Source: GWE2-40-63 sp050179685
GTDB taxonomy: Bacteria > Bacteroidota > Bacteroidia > Bacteroidales > SZUA-534
DNA length: 64,000 nucleotides
NCBI GenBank assembly: GCA_050179685.1
Contig: JBFXEW010000005.1
Span: forward strand, 157,390 to 221,389
Reading direction: 5' to 3'
Within the stretch, counting starts at the first letter, position 1. Every line of letters starts with the position of its first letter. The position numbers were made by a program, and so were the translations under genes. A model generated the notes under the pieces. It was given only the letters and a program-made list of their open reading frames with translations, searched no databases and was not told the DNA's origin. Below, in pieces: positions 49,003 to 58,436 of this stretch.

Positions 49003-50334
49003 TTATGAATAAATTGAAGCAACTTTACTCCATAAATCTGCCCGAAGCATTTCCCTGTTGAAACGTTGGCAATCATCAACCGAATCGATGTGCTGAGTAG
49101 TATAAATCATTTCCTCAACAAAATCAGGAGCTCTGCGTACGCCTTCGCCCACATTTATTAACACCTTGTCACCATTTTTCAAATGACCGTTGTGTAACGA
49201 TTCAAAAAAGCCACCCACAGCAATTGCTGCAGCCGGTCCAATTCGAATGGTGGTTTCAAAAGCAATTAAACGGGCTATATCAATCAGATATTCTTCGTTA
49301 AATTCAATCATTTCGCCATGGCTCTCCTTAACCAATCGGGCCAAAATAGGATATGTGCCTGGTTTACCTGTAGCCAGCGTGGGTACTTTGGTTATCGGAT
49401 TGTCGTATTTTGGATAATCGGTCAACCAACCATCGGGGAATCCGGCAGCTTTGGCTTTTACCCAGCCGTGTGTCATTGGAGCACAACCACTGGGTTGAAC
49501 CATAATAAAGCGGGGCATGGTTTCGGCCACACCTATTTCCCTGAGTTCCTTATACGCTTTTTCTATAGCAATTGGGCCGGTTCCACCACTAAGTGCCTGA
49601 ATGTAAACATTGGGTACTTCGCCAATCTGGCGTAACCATTCAAAAACCATGGTTTTTTTGGCTTCAACACGCATGGGATCAGTATTTCCGCCCGACATAA
49701 GAATGCCGTATTTCTCGGAATACTCGGCAGCAATTTTTTTAGCGTAAGCATAATCGCCGTTTACCCGGTAAATTTTTTGTCCGTAACTATTTACCTCGGC
49801 TTCGTTTGCTTTTAGTGCATCGTTTGGAATAAACACCGATAAACTAATTCCAGCTTCGGCCAGGTAATGCGCAAAAGCGTTGGCAATATTTCCGGTCGAT
49901 GCCACGCAGTATTCTTTTACCCCATTTTCTTTTAATACACTGGCAGCCACTGCAGCAGCAACGTCTTTAAACGTTCCGGTTCCCTGATTTAAATCGTTAC
50001 GGTAAGCATGTACCTCAATATCAAGATTGCAAGCTTCTTTTGCATACTTTTTCAGAAAATCCCATTTTTCCAATGGAATAACCCCTTCGCCGCGTGTAAT
50101 AATATTCTCTTTTTTATTTAAAGGAAGAAAATCGAAGTAATGGAATACATTTTTCGCCTCTCCATTTGAATTATTTATCAGGCTTTTAAGCTCATTAAAA
50201 TCTTTGTTGTATTTAACATCGACAATGGTACTTCCACATTTTGGACATTTCTGCATCGAACCAAACCATTCTTTAAAATCGGCCACATGGTATCCGCACT
50301 GGGTACATTGTAAATAAAACTTTGAATTATTCAT
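49003..50334 (-). CDS. PLP-dependent threonine-synthase-like enzyme
   Basis: 443 residues. An N-terminal zinc ribbon (C10, C13, C30, C33) precedes a fold-type II PLP domain. The PLP lysine is K123 in GTGTFKDVAA, and the phosphate loop is LSGGTGP. Canonical threonine synthase has NPTGSFKDRG here, so this active site is divergent. Threonine synthase is the conservative label. Related zinc-ribbon enzymes include cysteate synthase, which uses O-phosphoserine; a substrate other than O-phosphohomoserine is possible. It lies 34 bp after the TPR gene on the same strand. Confidence 0.72.
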   Translation of the reverse strand: MNNSKFYLQCTQCGYHVADFKEWFGSMQKCPKCGSTIVDVKYNKDFNELKSLINNSNGEAKNVFHYFDFLPLNKKENIITRGEGVIPLEKWDFLKKYAKEACNLDIEVHAYRNDLNQGTGTFKDVAAAVAASVLKENGVKEYCVASTGNIANAFAHYLAEAGISLSVFIPNDALKANEAEVNSYGQKIYRVNGDYAYAKKIAAEYSEKYGILMSGGNTDPMRVEAKKTMVFEWLRQIGEVPNVYIQALSGGTGPIAIEKAYKELREIGVAETMPRFIMVQPSGCAPMTHGWVKAKAAGFPDGWLTDYPKYDNPITKVPTLATGKPGTYPILARLVKESHGEMIEFNEEYLIDIARLIAFETTIRIGPAAAIAVGGFFESLHNGHLKNGDKVLINVGEGVRRAPDFVEEMIYTTQHIDSVDDCQRFNREMLRADLWSKVASIYS

Positions 50335-50368
50335 ATTGGTAATTTTGAATTGAAGCGCGCAAAAAGCG

Positions 50369-51772
50369 TTATGTATTAATAATTTGTTGTATTTCGGCTA
50401 AATCTTTGGCTTTGGGGTAAATTTCGAAAACCTGAATGTAGTTTTCAGGATCAATTTTGAAAGCATAGGCAAACCATTTCAATCCGGATGCTAAATCGTT
50501 ACTTGCCATATAGTAAGCTGAAAGTGCGTATAAAAGCTCTGAATAATCGGGCATGTAATCGATGGCCTCATTTATAATGCGAATTGAATCGGCTGCTTTT
50601 CCCAGAATAAAATAGGTTTTTGCATAGGCCAACCAGGCTTCAATATCGAACTTATTATGTTTCAGAGTTTGTTCATAGGCTTCAAGAGCATCCAAATCTC
50701 TTTCCAGTTTATTGTAAAGGTTTCCCAATGAAAACCAGGCATCGGTATTTTCGCCATCGAGTTCAATGGTTTTTTTATAGCTGGCTATGGCCGCATCGAA
50801 TTGTTCCAATTCGTCGTAAACCAAAGCTTTACCATAATATGCTTCGGAGAAATCCTTATTTTCCTTTAGAATGGCATCAAAATTCTGCAAAGCAGCCTCG
50901 TAATCTTTAAGCTGAATATAGCACTCACCAATGTAATAAAGTGCGGTCAGGCTATTTTCGTAAATGCTTAAATACTCCTTGTAGGTTTCTATAGCTTCGT
51001 GATGCTTTTCAGCATTGGCCAGCGAGTTGGCTTTATTAAACAAGGCATCGTAATGCGTTCCATCAAGCGCAATGGCATAATCGTAGGCTTCAACTGCATT
51101 ATTAAACTGTTCTACTTTATTGTAGATGATGCCTATATTGTACCATACGTTCTCAGAAAACGGATTGATATCGAGGTAACGCTGATAGGCCCCTATGCTT
51201 TGATCGAATTCTGCCATGCGATCGTAGCAAAAGCCCAGACGGAATAAAAACTCCTCGTTATTTGGAAAAAGCTGATTTCCTAATTGATAATATTTAATGG
51301 CCAAATAAAAATTACCGCTGTTCTCGAGAGCTTCGCCAATGTTGTATAGAGTGTCCTCCTTTTCATCCAAAATTGAAATGGCAAGCGCCCGGTCGAAATG
51401 AGCTTCTGCTTTTTCCATGGCCCCCAGCAAAACCATAGCCATTCCTTTGGTCAGATGAAATTCGTGGCTGTGATCGTTTAGTTCGTTTACCTTAGTAAGC
51501 CATTGAATGGCTTCGTTTGGGTTGCCTAAAGCCACATGCAGTTGGGCATTTTTTAATTTTAATTCGGATGCAGTAGGGTGAATGGACAAACCTGAAAGGC
51601 AGGCACCCTGAGCTTTTTTCAATTGATTATTATCAATATAAAAATTAACAATATTTTCGAATTCTTCCACATCGAAATAGGCAAAAACCCCGGCTTTACG
51701 CAACAATTCGTAGCGTTTTACACTGGAAGCCATTTCTCTGTTTTCATAATAATCACCTGCTCGTTCCTGCAT
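50369..51772 (-). CDS. TPR repeat protein (about 11-12 units)
   Basis: 467 residues made almost wholly of tetratricopeptide units of 34 residues (for example AEFDQSIGAYQRYLDINPFSENVWYNIGIIYNKVEQ in pieces and the following copies). No signal peptide; a cytosolic scaffold. No partner can be named. It shares a transcript with the PLP enzyme downstream. Confidence 0.85.
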   Translation of the reverse strand: MQERAGDYYENREMASSVKRYELLRKAGVFAYFDVEEFENIVNFYIDNNQLKKAQGACLSGLSIHPTASELKLKNAQLHVALGNPNEAIQWLTKVNELNDHSHEFHLTKGMAMVLLGAMEKAEAHFDRALAISILDEKEDTLYNIGEALENSGNFYLAIKYYQLGNQLFPNNEEFLFRLGFCYDRMAEFDQSIGAYQRYLDINPFSENVWYNIGIIYNKVEQFNNAVEAYDYAIALDGTHYDALFNKANSLANAEKHHEAIETYKEYLSIYENSLTALYYIGECYIQLKDYEAALQNFDAILKENKDFSEAYYGKALVYDELEQFDAAIASYKKTIELDGENTDAWFSLGNLYNKLERDLDALEAYEQTLKHNKFDIEAWLAYAKTYFILGKAADSIRIINEAIDYMPDYSELLYALSAYYMASNDLASGLKWFAYAFKIDPENYIQVFEIYPKAKDLAEIQQIINT

Positions 51773-52098
51773 AATCTCTTTTATTCAATCGGCGAAGATA
51801 CTACTATTTAAAGAACAAAAATGGGTATTTTTACTAAAAAGGATTCGTATTCTTCTCCAAAAATTATCATCAGTTATTAACAACCCTGCGCTCCAGGGTT
51901 TTTCACTACCATAAAAGGGAAGCATCGATATAAAAAATAAAATGGCTACCAACGGGTGTCGGTAACCATTCTTAAAGGGATGGGAAAGCAGGAAAGAACC
52001 GGGAAGGTGGAAACCATAAACGGATTCAATTGTAACAGGTCTCCCCCGGTTCTTATCCGGGATTTTCATATAGGGTAGTATTTTTTTATTTACCAAAA
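51773..52098. other. 326-bp intergenic region with two long-range hairpins
   Basis: Contains the terminator at 51931-51970 and an AGAACCGGG/CCCGGTTCT inverted repeat (51995-52003 with 52045-52053, 41-nt loop). A 103-codon open frame here has no coding character that I can recognise. Confidence 0.45.
51931..51970 (-). terminator. putative intrinsic terminator of the 128-residue gene
   Basis: ATGGCTACC/GGTAACCAT (51942-51950 with 51961-51969, one G-U pair on the minus strand), followed on the minus strand by TTTTATTTTTT. Confidence 0.65.
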
Positions 52099-52485
52099 CT
52101 AAAAATCAAATGTTCCTTTAATAAAATGTAGCGCTTCTTCCCTGTTTCCATAGGTAATGTTTACAAAACAACTGCTGGGTTTTCTAAAACTTGTTTCTTC
52201 CTGGTCAAGAAGTTTAATATCGCCTTCAATAAAAAAATCATTAATCCATTCCCGCTTAATCCGGCAATTGCCCGATTCGTTAAAGCGAAAAGTAGAAATG
52301 GGTTTATTCAGCGAAGCGTTGGTTAATTTGGGATTCAGCGCTACATCAATCGTTATTTCATTAAAATTAGAACGGTCGGTTCCATTCAGTGTAAAAACAA
52401 AAACAGGCTCCAATTGGGTAATTTCAGTAGGCACCTGAAAAACGAACTGCTTCCCTGATTTCTTTTTTAATACTGTTGTTTCCAT
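52099..52485 (-). CDS. unrecognised 128-residue protein
   Basis: No signal peptide, membrane segment or known motif. The sequence reads as a small soluble beta-rich protein (FVFQVPTEITQLEPVFVFTLNG, ITIDVALNPKLTN). It is monocistronic, with a terminator downstream about 130 bp away. No function is proposed. Confidence 0.6.
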   Translation of the reverse strand: METTVLKKKSGKQFVFQVPTEITQLEPVFVFTLNGTDRSNFNEITIDVALNPKLTNASLNKPISTFRFNESGNCRIKREWINDFFIEGDIKLLDQEETSFRKPSSCFVNITYGNREEALHFIKGTFDF

Positions 52486-52716
52486 CGCTCTAAGTTTTAT
52501 TAATAAGCTGAACGAATATACAGGGCTGCAGGGCCTTTTGCAATTTTTTGTGATGATCTCCCCGAAAACCTGTGATGAAACTCCACAATTCTGTGAAGTT
52601 GTAAATCACATCTTAGTTAACTCAAAAAATAACTTTATGAATATTTAATCGGTGTTAAGGAACTTTATTAAATGTAAATTCAATATCTTGTATACCTATT
52701 GTTAAATAAATATATT

Positions 52717-55700
52717 ATGAAGAAAAAACAGTTACTTACCCGTTGGCTTTTTATGGTGCTTATTGCATTAAGCATATCAACAACAGCCAAAGAAAAACCT
52801 AATACAGATACCTTACTCAACAGCAATGTAGTTTCCGGATTGGCTTTCCGGGGCATTGGACCGGCATTTACTTCAGGCCGCATTGCCGACTTTGCCATTA
52901 ACCCCAACGATTTTACCGAATACTATGTGGCTGTAGCCAGTGGAAACATCTGGAAAACAAGCAACAACGGCATCACCTTTGAACCGGTTTTCGATAGTTA
53001 CGGGGCTTATTCCATAGGCTGCCTGGCCATGGACCCAAACAATACGCATGTAATATGGGCAGGTACGGGCGAAAACAACCATCAAAGAGCTCTTGGATAT
53101 GGCGATGGCGTTTATTTAAGCATTGATGGAGGAAAATCATGGAAAAACATGGGCTTAAAAGAGAGTCGCCATATTGGAATGATTCAGATTGATCCCAGAG
53201 ATTCAGATGTTGTATACGTTGCTGCCGAAGGTTCAACCTGGGGACCCGGCGGTGACCGGGGTTTGTATAAAACTACCGACCGGGGAAAGACCTGGAATAA
53301 AGTTTTAAACATCAGTGAAAACACCGGTATTAACAATGTGATTTTCGACCCGCGAAATCCCGATATTTTGTATGCAACCAGCGAACAGCGTCGCAGGCAT
53401 GTGCATACCAAAATTGGTGGCGGCCCGGAATCGGCAGTTTACAAATCGGAAGATGCCGGTAAAAACTGGCGTAAAATTATGAACGGACTGCCCAAAGAAC
53501 ATATTGGCGGTATGGGCATTGCTATTTCGCCCATCAATCCCGATGTACTGTATTTAATTGTTGAAGCAGCCAATAAATCGGGAGGTTTTTTCCGCACTAC
53601 CGATAGGGGTGAATCGTGGACCAAAATGAGCGATCATCACGAAAGTGGACAATATTACAACGAAATTTATTGCGACCCGGTGCAATTCGATAAGGTTTAT
53701 TCGGTCGAAACTTTCAGCCATTTCACCATTGATGGAGGAAAAACCTGGCAGCGACTGGGCGTAAAAGATCGTCATGTGGATGATCACGCTTTATGGATAA
53801 ATCCGACCAACAACAAACACCTGATTATAGGTGGCGATGGCGGCGTTTACATTAGCTACGATTCAGGCGAAAACTGGCGGCAGGTATCGAACCTTCCTGT
53901 AACTCAGTTTTATCGGGTTACGGTAGATAATGCCAAACCTTTTTACAATGTTTATGGTGGAACGCAGGATAATGCTACCATGGGCGGTCCGTCGCAAAAC
54001 ACCAGTGAATTTGGAGTTACCAGCGGCGAATGGATTGTTACCGTTTTTGGCGACGGATTCTGGTCGCGTGTCGATCCAACCAATCCCGACATTGTATATT
54101 CCGAATGGCAATACGGGAATGTGGTTCGCTACGATAAAAAAAGCGGCGAAAAAATTGGAATCAAACCCCAACCCCGAAAAGATGAATTGACTTACCGCTG
54201 GAACTGGAATGCTCCCTTAATATTAAGCCACCACGCTCCCACCCGTCTTTATATGGGAGCCAACAAGGTATTTAAAAGCAACGATAGGGGCAATACGTGG
54301 GAAGTTATCTCCGACGATTTAACGGCACAAATCGATAGAAACACCTGGCCGGTGATGGGAAAATTCTGGAGCAGCGATGCCGTTGCTAAAGATGTTTCAA
54401 GCTCGCAATACGGCACCATTGTTTCGTTAGACGAATCGCCGGTAAAAGCCGGATTACTATTTGTTGGAACCGACGACGGATTGATTCAGCTTAGCGATAA
54501 TGACGGAAAAAGCTGGACCAAAATATCCAGTTTTCCAGGAGTTCCTGCACATACGTATGTAAGCGATATATATGCCTCGCGTTTCGATGAGAATGTGGTA
54601 TATGCTTCATTCGATAACCGCAAAAACGACGATTTTAAACCTTACATCCTGAAAAGTACCGATAAAGGCAAGAGCTGGAAATCGGTCAGCAGCAACCTGC
54701 CGGCAAATGGTACCGTTCATACCATTGAACAGGATTTTGTAAATCCCGGATTATTGTTTGTAGGAACTGAATTTGGCGCATTCTTTACAGTGGACGACGG
54801 TGCTTCGTGGGTTCAGCTTAAAGCGGGTATCCCAACCATATCGGTTAACGATTTGGCCATTCAGAAAGACGCCTGCGATTTGGTGCTGGCAACTTTTGGA
54901 AGGGGCTTCTACATTATCGATAATTACGAACCATTGCGCCACTTAAGTGAATCGATGCTGAAGGAACCCAATCATCTATTTAAAGTTAAAGATGCCAATT
55001 TATTTGTGCCCACCGACAAAATATATGGTCAGGGAGCTACTTATTTTGGTGCTAAGAATCCTCCTTACGGAGCAGCTGCAAGCTATTATTTAAAAGAAGT
55101 TCCCAAAACACTAAAGGAAAAAAGGCACGAGGCAGAAAAAGAACTTTTTGCTGCATCAAAACCTATTCCGCAGGTAATACCCGAAATAGAAAAACAGGAA
55201 GCGCTCGAAATTCCTCCTTACCTCTTAATCACGATAAAGGATGAAAACAATCAGGTAATCAGGACCTTTACCGAAAAACCTAAAAAAGGAATCTCACGCG
55301 TTTATTGGGATTTAAAATACGACAGCCCGGATTCGAAGCACCGGACCAAAGATTTTGATCCCTTTGCCAAAAACGAAGGAGGAGTTTATGCCATGCCCGG
55401 AACCTACGAACTAAGCATGCAATTGGTACACAACAATCAGGCAACAGCCATTGGCACTCCCCAAAAATTCCAGGTACTTACCTTAAACAATCTTACCCTC
55501 CCGGCCGAAGATCGTGCTGCCATGGTAGATTTCCAACGCAAAGTTAGCGACTATTCAAAAGCTGTTACCGGAGCGCTGGCACTTACCAACGATTTGAATT
55601 CGGAAGTTGCAGCCATGAAACAAACCGCCCTGACTTTACCCGGAGCTCATACCGAACTAATGGCAAAATTTACCCAACTGGAATGGGAATTGAATGCCAT

Positions 55701-55986
55701 TGAGGAAAAACTTAAGGGAACGCCTCCTAAGGCGAGCTGGGAAGAAGTTCCTCCGGCCGAAATGCCATTATTGCGCCGGCTGAACTCCATTATTTATGCA
55801 CAGATAAATAGTTCATCGGGAATAACCCGTACTTCAGAAATGTCGTTCGATATTTTGAAACAGGATTTTCCGCCCTTGTTGGAAAAACTTAGCAGGATTG
55901 CTGAAACTACAATTCCTGAATTACGCAATCAACTCGATAAACTGGGAGCTGCGTACACACCTTACCGCATCCCAAAAGTAGAATAA
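52717..55986 (+). CDS. secreted BNR/sortilin-like (VPS10-type) beta-propeller protein
   Basis: About 1089 residues. A signal peptide (MKKKQLLTRWLFMVLIALSIS) is followed by many BNR/Asp-box repeats of the form S-x-D-x-G-x-x-W (SIDGGKSWKNM, TTDRGKTWNKV, SEDAGKNWRKI, SYDSGENWRQV, STDKGKSWKSV) building one or two propellers to about residue 745. A C-terminal beta/alpha region follows, with no T9SS sorting domain. Such proteins are annotated as glycosyl-hydrolase-like or sortilin-like; no catalytic residues are evident. I chose ATG 52717 over the upstream in-frame codon at 52699 because the signal peptide begins there. Confidence 0.82.
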   Translation: MKKKQLLTRWLFMVLIALSISTTAKEKPNTDTLLNSNVVSGLAFRGIGPAFTSGRIADFAINPNDFTEYYVAVASGNIWKTSNNGITFEPVFDSYGAYSIGCLAMDPNNTHVIWAGTGENNHQRALGYGDGVYLSIDGGKSWKNMGLKESRHIGMIQIDPRDSDVVYVAAEGSTWGPGGDRGLYKTTDRGKTWNKVLNISENTGINNVIFDPRNPDILYATSEQRRRHVHTKIGGGPESAVYKSEDAGKNWRKIMNGLPKEHIGGMGIAISPINPDVLYLIVEAANKSGGFFRTTDRGESWTKMSDHHESGQYYNEIYCDPVQFDKVYSVETFSHFTIDGGKTWQRLGVKDRHVDDHALWINPTNNKHLIIGGDGGVYISYDSGENWRQVSNLPVTQFYRVTVDNAKPFYNVYGGTQDNATMGGPSQNTSEFGVTSGEWIVTVFGDGFWSRVDPTNPDIVYSEWQYGNVVRYDKKSGEKIGIKPQPRKDELTYRWNWNAPLILSHHAPTRLYMGANKVFKSNDRGNTWEVISDDLTAQIDRNTWPVMGKFWSSDAVAKDVSSSQYGTIVSLDESPVKAGLLFVGTDDGLIQLSDNDGKSWTKISSFPGVPAHTYVSDIYASRFDENVVYASFDNRKNDDFKPYILKSTDKGKSWKSVSSNLPANGTVHTIEQDFVNPGLLFVGTEFGAFFTVDDGASWVQLKAGIPTISVNDLAIQKDACDLVLATFGRGFYIIDNYEPLRHLSESMLKEPNHLFKVKDANLFVPTDKIYGQGATYFGAKNPPYGAAASYYLKEVPKTLKEKRHEAEKELFAASKPIPQVIPEIEKQEALEIPPYLLITIKDENNQVIRTFTEKPKKGISRVYWDLKYDSPDSKHRTKDFDPFAKNEGGVYAMPGTYELSMQLVHNNQATAIGTPQKFQVLTLNNLTLPAEDRAAMVDFQRKVSDYSKAVTGALALTNDLNSEVAAMKQTALTLPGAHTELMAKFTQLEWELNAIEEKLKGTPPKASWEEVPPAEMPLLRRLNSIIYAQINSSSGITRTSEMSFDILKQDFPPLLEKLSRIAETTIPELRNQLDKLGAAYTPYRIPKVE

Positions 55987-56031
55987 CAGCAGAACCCAAG
56001 AATTAAAGGCTGTAGCTTTAGCAAAGGAGTT

Positions 56032-56069
56032 CTTTCCGGAATTAAACCGGAAAGGGCTTCTTTTTTTTT
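56032..56069 (+). terminator. intrinsic terminator of the BNR-propeller gene
   Basis: CTTTCCGG/CCGGAAAG stem (56032-56039 with 56047-56054), then a T9 run. Confidence 0.85.
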
Positions 56070-56108
56070 GCAGCAAATCAATGAATTCGTCTAATGGGTT
56101 TAATTCAC

Positions 56109-56820
56109 TGCCGGATTGGCTAACAGATTTGCAGTATTGTTGGAATGGTTTTCCTCATTAGCAAATATATTTATACGGATATCAGAAAGGTTTGCGGGAT
56201 TAGTAAACAGGTTTGTACGTTGGTTAGACAGGTTTGCGGAAATAGTAAACAGGTTTGTACGTATATCAAACAGGTCTGCAAGATTAACAAACAGGTTTGT
56301 ACGTATACCAGAAAGGTCTGTACGTTGGTCAGAAAGGTTTGCGGGAATAATTAACAGGCTTGTATGTATATCAGAAAGGTCTGCACGTTGGTCAGAAAGG
56401 TTTGCGGGATTAGTAAACAGGTTTGTACGTTGGTTAGACAGGTTTGCGGAAATAGTAAACAGGTTTGTACGTATATCAAACAGGTCTGCAAGATTAACAA
56501 ACAGGTTCGTACGTATATTAGAAAGGTCTGCACGTTGGTTAGACAGGTTTGCGGGAATAGTAAACAGGTTTGTACGTATATTAGAAAGGTCTGCACGTTG
56601 TTCAGACAGGTTTGCTTGAATAGTAAACAGGCTTGTACGTATATCAGAAAGGTCTGCAAGATTAACAAACAGGTTTGTACGTATATCAGAAAGGTTTGTA
56701 CGTTGGTTAGACAGGTTTGCGGAAATAGCAGAAAGATTTGCTATATGGGTAAACAGGTTTGACTTACCGGTAAAAAGGCTTGTTCTTTGTCCAGGAAGGT
56801 ATCTATGTTGGGTTTAGGGA
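56109..56820. repeat. 21-bp minisatellite array
   Basis: About 30 head-to-tail units of 21 bp, core CAGGTTTGTACGT with an A/T-rich remainder; the CAGGTTTG variants include AAGGTCTG and CAGGCTTG. Units are clean from about 56184 to 56756 and decay at both edges. A 10-unit block is duplicated: 56184-56298 is identical to 56394-56508, a 210-bp higher-order period. Because 21 is divisible by three and the units lack stops in several frames, heptapeptide-repeat open frames appear on both strands; I treat these as by-products. The array sits between the BNR gene terminator and the 3' end of oxyR. Confidence 0.9.
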
Positions 56821-56901
56821 ATTGCTGGATAGGTTACGGGGCTTAAAAAACAATTACCCGTGTGTGCAACTTACAACAATGTCTGCCGGATGTATACTTT
56901 C

Positions 56902-57849
56902 TTATGTCAAGGTTTTCCAGGGAATTATTTTCGCGTTGTCGAGCTTACGTAAATCCTGGGGAATGTTTTGCTGAATGGCTTTGCTAATGGCCTGAAGCAA
57001 TTTTCTGCGCAGGAATCCGGCAGGAGTTATCAGGCTGATTTCGCGCTTGGGCGAGGGCTCTTTAAACGGACGCAAGCGGTGCTTTTTGCTTTCGGCCAAA
57101 TCGAGGGTAGCCAGGTAAGGGAGCAGGGTGTAGCCATAATCCTGCTCCACAAATTTCATTAATACTTCGAGCGAACCGGTTTTGTATCCAAATTTCAGGG
57201 TTTTGGGTAATTGTTGTGCATCGCCGCAAAGGTTTATTACATGGTTACGGAAACAATGTCCGTCGGACAATAACCACATTTCGTCGACACTGATATCGCG
57301 CGACGATATTTTTTCTTTCTGATAAAGGCAATGATTCTCTGAAACATAGAGCATAAATGGCTCATAATAAACCGGCATTTCATCGACCCCGTCTTCGATC
57401 AAAGGGGTAGAAACAATTCCCAAATCGATGCTTCCCTCTTTCATCTTTGAAACCACCTCGTGGGTCATCAACTCTTCGACATAAATTTTAAGATCAGGGT
57501 ATTTTTCGGCCATTTGAGGAATAAACAATGGAACCAGATACGAGGCAATGGTTGGGATAATCCCCAGTCGCAATTCGCCCGAAATGTCGTCGCGGGTATT
57601 CGAAATGGTATCGATAATCCGGTTGCGACCTTTAATTATTTCGCGGGCCTGTGAAATAATAAGTGCACCAACAGGCGTAGGTTCTACGGGCTGTTTGTTG
57701 CGATCGAAAATCAGTACATCGAGCTCATCTTCGAGTTTTTTAATCTGCATGCTCAATGTGGGCTGGGTAACGTGGCAATGATCGGCTGCTTTAACAAAAT
57801 GACGGTAACTATCGACAGCAATTATGTATTCTAATTGAACTAAAGTCAT
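56902..57849 (-). CDS. oxyR: OxyR-type LysR-family regulator
   Basis: 315 residues. N-terminal winged helix-turn-helix (ADHCHVTQPTLSMQIKKLE) and LysR effector domain. The two redox cysteines of OxyR, C199 and C208, are in DGHCFRNHVINLC at the same positions as in E. coli. It senses hydrogen peroxide and activates antioxidant genes. A palindrome overlapping its -7 box suggests autoregulation. No catalase or peroxidase is in the window. Confidence 0.92.
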   Translation of the reverse strand: MTLVQLEYIIAVDSYRHFVKAADHCHVTQPTLSMQIKKLEDELDVLIFDRNKQPVEPTPVGALIISQAREIIKGRNRIIDTISNTRDDISGELRLGIIPTIASYLVPLFIPQMAEKYPDLKIYVEELMTHEVVSKMKEGSIDLGIVSTPLIEDGVDEMPVYYEPFMLYVSENHCLYQKEKISSRDISVDEMWLLSDGHCFRNHVINLCGDAQQLPKTLKFGYKTGSLEVLMKFVEQDYGYTLLPYLATLDLAESKKHRLRPFKEPSPKREISLITPAGFLRRKLLQAISKAIQQNIPQDLRKLDNAKIIPWKTLT

Positions 57850-57866
57850 ATCTGGAGGAATTTAGG

Positions 57867-57890
57867 GCCAAAAATAACATAATTTTTGGC
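57867..57890 (-). promoter_or_regulatory. oxyR promoter with overlapping palindrome
   Basis: Minus-strand TATTTTTG (57876-57869) is a perfect -7 box. A 9-bp inverted repeat, GCCAAAAAT/ATTTTTGGC (57867-57875 with 57882-57890), overlaps it. The implied leader is about 13 nt. The -33 box is unclear. Confidence 0.5.
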
Positions 57891-58118
57891 TTATAAAAAG
57901 GGCAAACATTGCCCTTTTCAATAATTCAATCATCCTCGAAAAAGATCCCAGAAGATTTCTTGCAATTTCCTGAAATCAGCATTTGACAAGCTAGTTTTAT
58001 ACGAGTAAGATTTTGACTAAACCCCATCTATCATGGGTGTCCGATAAAAAAAACAATTCCGTATGTTTGCCTTATTCAAAACTAAACAAGTAATTAAATG
58101 ATGATATATAATTAGTAT

Positions 58119-58346
58119 TCGCCTCAAGCCGGCTGGGCTCTTCATTTTTGGGTTATTCCCTTCGGTCATGAACTCGCAAGCTCGGTCGACCCAAAAACGA
58201 AGCAAAAAAGTCAAGGCGCCAAAAAATAGTATCTACATCTTTACAATCACTAAGTGCGGCCGGGTGATCTTCGAACAAGTTCTCAGCTTCCCGGTCTTAC
58301 TAAGTGATTGTTTCGATTCCAATAACTATTTTTTGGAAGCCGTTTT
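58119..58346. repeat. dispersed structured repeat, copy 1
   Basis: 228 bp, about 90% identical to copy 2 at 61907. First stem: CTTCaTTTTTGGGT (58140-58153) with ACCCAAAAAcGAAG (58189-58202). Second, longer hairpin: CCAAAAAATAGT (58219-58230) with ACTATTTTTTGG (58325-58336); inside it AATCACTAAGT...CCGGG (58245-58264) pairs with CCCGG...ACTAAGTGATT (58290-58309). The tip is GAAC-aa-GTTC (58273-58282). The strand of any transcript is unknown. Confidence 0.85.
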
Positions 58347-58436
58347 GTTCTTTAATCTGATTTTATTTATTCAGTTTTGCTTTCTCCTAATAAAAGGATT
58401 CGATCTCTCGTCTAAAAGCAAACAGCTAAAACTCAA

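Larger units (their letters stand above)
57850..58436. other. 587-bp intergenic region upstream of oxyR, containing structured repeat copy 1
   Basis: It holds the oxyR promoter, about 230 bp of unassigned AT-rich DNA and copy 1 of the structured repeat. The repeat ends 90 bp from the stop of the metallopeptidase-like gene. Confidence 0.5.

Noticed and set aside
51785..52096. 103-codon minus-strand open frame
   Set aside because: It contains the two hairpins, has low-complexity unstructured composition and no recognisable motif; probably intergenic.
56116..56762. Open frames of heptapeptide repeats (N/D/E-R-F-V-R style and K-V-C-T style) on the plus strand and a Q-T-C-L style frame on the minus strand
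   Set aside because: They arise because a stop-free 21-bp unit is repeated; several frames are open at once, each is interrupted within the array, and no convincing start or ribosome-binding site is seen.
56109..56820. Possible CRISPR array
   Set aside because: Units are contiguous 21-mers without unique spacers, and no cas genes are present.
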